In this document: positions 6,036 to 7,018 of the stretch, piece after piece
Position numbering within the stretch: position 1 is the first letter of the stretch
Layout of the letters: every line of letters begins with the position of its first letter
NCBI GenBank assembly: GCA_947365485.1
Contig: CANAXK010000093.1
Coordinates: 1 to 7,018, forward strand
Reading direction: 5' to 3'
Source: an uncultured bacterium
Lineage (GTDB): Bacteria; Cyanobacteriota; Vampirovibrionia; Gastranaerophilales; Gastranaerophilaceae
DNA: 7,018 nucleotides
Translations under genes and position numbers: made by a program
The notes under the pieces: generated by a model
Seen by the model: the letters and a program-made list of their open reading frames with translations, nothing else
The model's database searches: none
What the model was told of the DNA's origin: nothing

Positions 6036-6854
6036 ATGATAAACTTAGAGGATTTATATTCAGAGGTTCCGCCAACGAAGTTGAGAAACATTGATGAGAA
6101 ATTTCGTCCGGCGCAGACATCTCCATTCTGGTTGTGGGTAGCAGATAGATTCTTTTACGGAATGCTTGAAAACAGATTCTACGCTTTCCGCTTCAAAGGA
6201 GCAGAAAATTTCTACAAACGTGATATGGACACCCCGATTATCATGTTTGCTCCGCACAGTAACTGGTGGGACGGAATTGTTGGATACAATATCTGTAACA
6301 GAATATTCAAAAAAGAAATCCGCCTTATGGTAGAAGAGCTGAACAGATTCCCGCTACTTCGCCGCGGCGGGGCATATAATGTTAACAAAAAATCACCGCA
6401 GGCTTCAATGCAGGCCCTTAAATACTCTGTGGATGCACTCGGAGATTTAAACAACGTTCTATATATATTTCCTCAAGGCATTATTAAGCCACCAAATTTC
6501 AGGCCAATCGAATTTCAGTCTGGCTTAACCTACATCGCAGAAAAGGCTGCTAAAAAATACGGCAAGGTTGCGCTTATGCCTGTGGCAGTGAATTACCTGT
6601 TTTTGAGAGACAACCGTCCGGAAGTTCTGGTTGAAATGGGCGAAGTTATTGAACTGACAAACGAAAAAATTGACCGTAAAGAATACACGGATTACCTTGC
6701 AAAAACCCTGCAATCACTTTGTGACAAACAGTTCTACGATGTTAGTCAGGGGAATTTTAAAGGATACGATACATTGTTCCAGAGACGGCTAAAGTGGTAT
6801 CGAAGAATCGAGCAGAGGCTTAAGAAAATTGAGGTTAAGGGCTCCGGAGTATAA
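6036..6854 (+). CDS. Lysophospholipid acyltransferase-like protein (PlsC superfamily, FPQG variant)
   Basis: This 272-residue protein carries the glycerolipid acyltransferase signatures in order. F-A-P-H-S-N-W-W-D (71-79) contains the catalytic HX4D (H74, D79). F-P-L-L-R-R-G-G-A-Y-N-V-N-K-K (105-119) matches acceptor-binding motif II. Y-I-F-P-Q-G (143-148) stands where FPEG is usual, and M-P-V-A-V-N-Y (181-187) is motif IV. The likely role is acyl transfer to a lysophospholipid or another hydroxylated lipid at the cytoplasmic face of the membrane. No clear membrane span is seen; aromatic residues at 31-43 (F-W-L-W-V onward) may anchor it. The substrate cannot be told: FPQG forms occur, as I recall, in a branch that includes carotenoid-type acyltransferases. 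I chose ATG 6036 because the promoter -10 ends 6 nt before it. An in-frame GTG at 6021, with GGCGGA four bases upstream, would add five residues. It is a single-gene unit between two terminators. Confidence 0.85.
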   Translation: MINLEDLYSEVPPTKLRNIDEKFRPAQTSPFWLWVADRFFYGMLENRFYAFRFKGAENFYKRDMDTPIIMFAPHSNWWDGIVGYNICNRIFKKEIRLMVEELNRFPLLRRGGAYNVNKKSPQASMQALKYSVDALGDLNNVLYIFPQGIIKPPNFRPIEFQSGLTYIAEKAAKKYGKVALMPVAVNYLFLRDNRPEVLVEMGEVIELTNEKIDRKEYTDYLAKTLQSLCDKQFYDVSQGNFKGYDTLFQRRLKWYRRIEQRLKKIEVKGSGV

Positions 6855-6863
6855 CAAGTTTTT

Positions 6864-6894
6864 GAATGACAGCGATTAGCTGTCATTCTTTTTT
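6864..6894 (+). terminator. Intrinsic terminator of the acyltransferase gene
   Basis: A perfect 10-bp stem GAATGACAGC / GCTGTCATTC (6864-6873 and 6879-6888) with loop GATTA is followed by six Ts (6889-6894). It starts 9 nt after the stop codon. Confidence 0.9.
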
Positions 6895-6910
6895 GCGTTC
6901 TTTTTTCTTC

Positions 6911-6947
6911 CGCACCGGGCGCAAGCCTCCGGCTTGCGCCCGGTGCG
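6911..6947. repeat. GC-rich perfect inverted repeat, 17-bp arms
   Basis: Arms 6911-6927 and 6931-6947 (core CCGGGCGCAAGCC / GGCTTGCGCCCGG) pair perfectly around a TCC loop. The motif is far richer in G+C than its surroundings. Neither strand has a T-run after the stem, so it is not a normal intrinsic terminator. Partial copies of the arm continue to the right: GCGCCCGG at 6936-6943 and 6945-6952, CCGGCTTG at 6929-6936 and 6949-6956. This modular make-up suggests a dispersed REP-like repeat. Beyond 6957 I see only AT-rich non-coding sequence with -10-like hexamers (TATTAT 6983-6988, TATAGT 6994-6999) and no supported gene. Confidence 0.8.
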
Positions 6948-7018
6948 CCCGGCTTGAAAACTTCACAGTACAGGAAGTTTGATATTATGAGTATATAGTA
7001 TGAGGTAAACACCAGTGT

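Noticed and set aside
6911..6947. GC-rich hairpin as a second terminator
   Set aside because: No T-run follows the stem on either strand; the T-rich stretch lies before it on the plus strand and would be an A-run on the minus strand.
6746..7012. Minus-strand open frame of 88 codons across the terminator and GC-rich hairpin
   Set aside because: It runs antisense over the end of the acyltransferase gene, both stem-loops and the intergenic repeat; its P-G-A-P-G-A-S-type stretch is just the translated palindrome.
6961..7018. Promoter for a gene beyond the right edge
   Set aside because: TTCACA at 6962-6967 and TATTAT at 6983-6988 are only 15 nt apart, and the ATGs that follow run into stops at once; too weak to call.

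Overview
The window holds seven genes: a leftward three-gene operon (positions 3195 to 1, cut by the left edge) and four rightward genes (3342-6854). No RNA gene, CRISPR array, insertion sequence or phage gene was seen. The most likely source is an uncultured bacterium of the Vampirovibrionia/Melainabacteria type, the non-photosynthetic relatives of cyanobacteria (for example Gastranaerophilales). This rests mainly on the style of the prepilin gene (F-S-L-A-E-V-L-I-T start, late 'D-V-N-G-D-K-x-P-N' loop) and on my memory of similar proteins. It is an inference of moderate to low certainty.

Left half, minus strand: a split, archaeal-type glutamate synthase. gltB1 encodes the glutamine amidotransferase domain with catalytic Cys2. 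gltB2 encodes the FMN/Fe-S synthase core with an N-terminal 2x[4Fe-4S] ferredoxin domain. gltB3 encodes the GXGXG beta-helix domain and is partial here. The genes are tightly packed (13-nt overlap, then a 6-nt gap) behind one near-consensus promoter (TTGACC-17-TACAAT). Together they should make glutamate from glutamine and 2-oxoglutarate, probably with reduced ferredoxin as electron donor.

Middle: a divergent intergenic region of 146 bp (3196-3341) carries promoters for both directions. It is followed by an 83-residue protein of unknown function, then comM, an AAA+ helicase linked to branch migration during natural transformation. Next comes a secreted or pilus-assembled prepilin-like protein with its own promoter at the comM stop codon and a strong stem-loop terminator behind it.

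Right: a lysophospholipid-acyltransferase-like protein (HX4D motif, FPQG in place of FPEG) with its own promoter and terminator. Behind it, an isolated and very GC-rich 17-bp perfect hairpin looks like a dispersed repeat rather than a terminator.

The most unusual shared feature is promoter placement. For gltB1, comM and the acyltransferase gene, a -10 hexamer ends only 6-8 nt before the start codon and there is no convincing Shine-Dalgarno sequence (the acyltransferase gene has an alternative GTG start with a weak one). This predicts leaderless mRNAs. The 83-residue gene and the prepilin gene have normal leaders with Shine-Dalgarno sequences. I found no convincing new multi-gene system.
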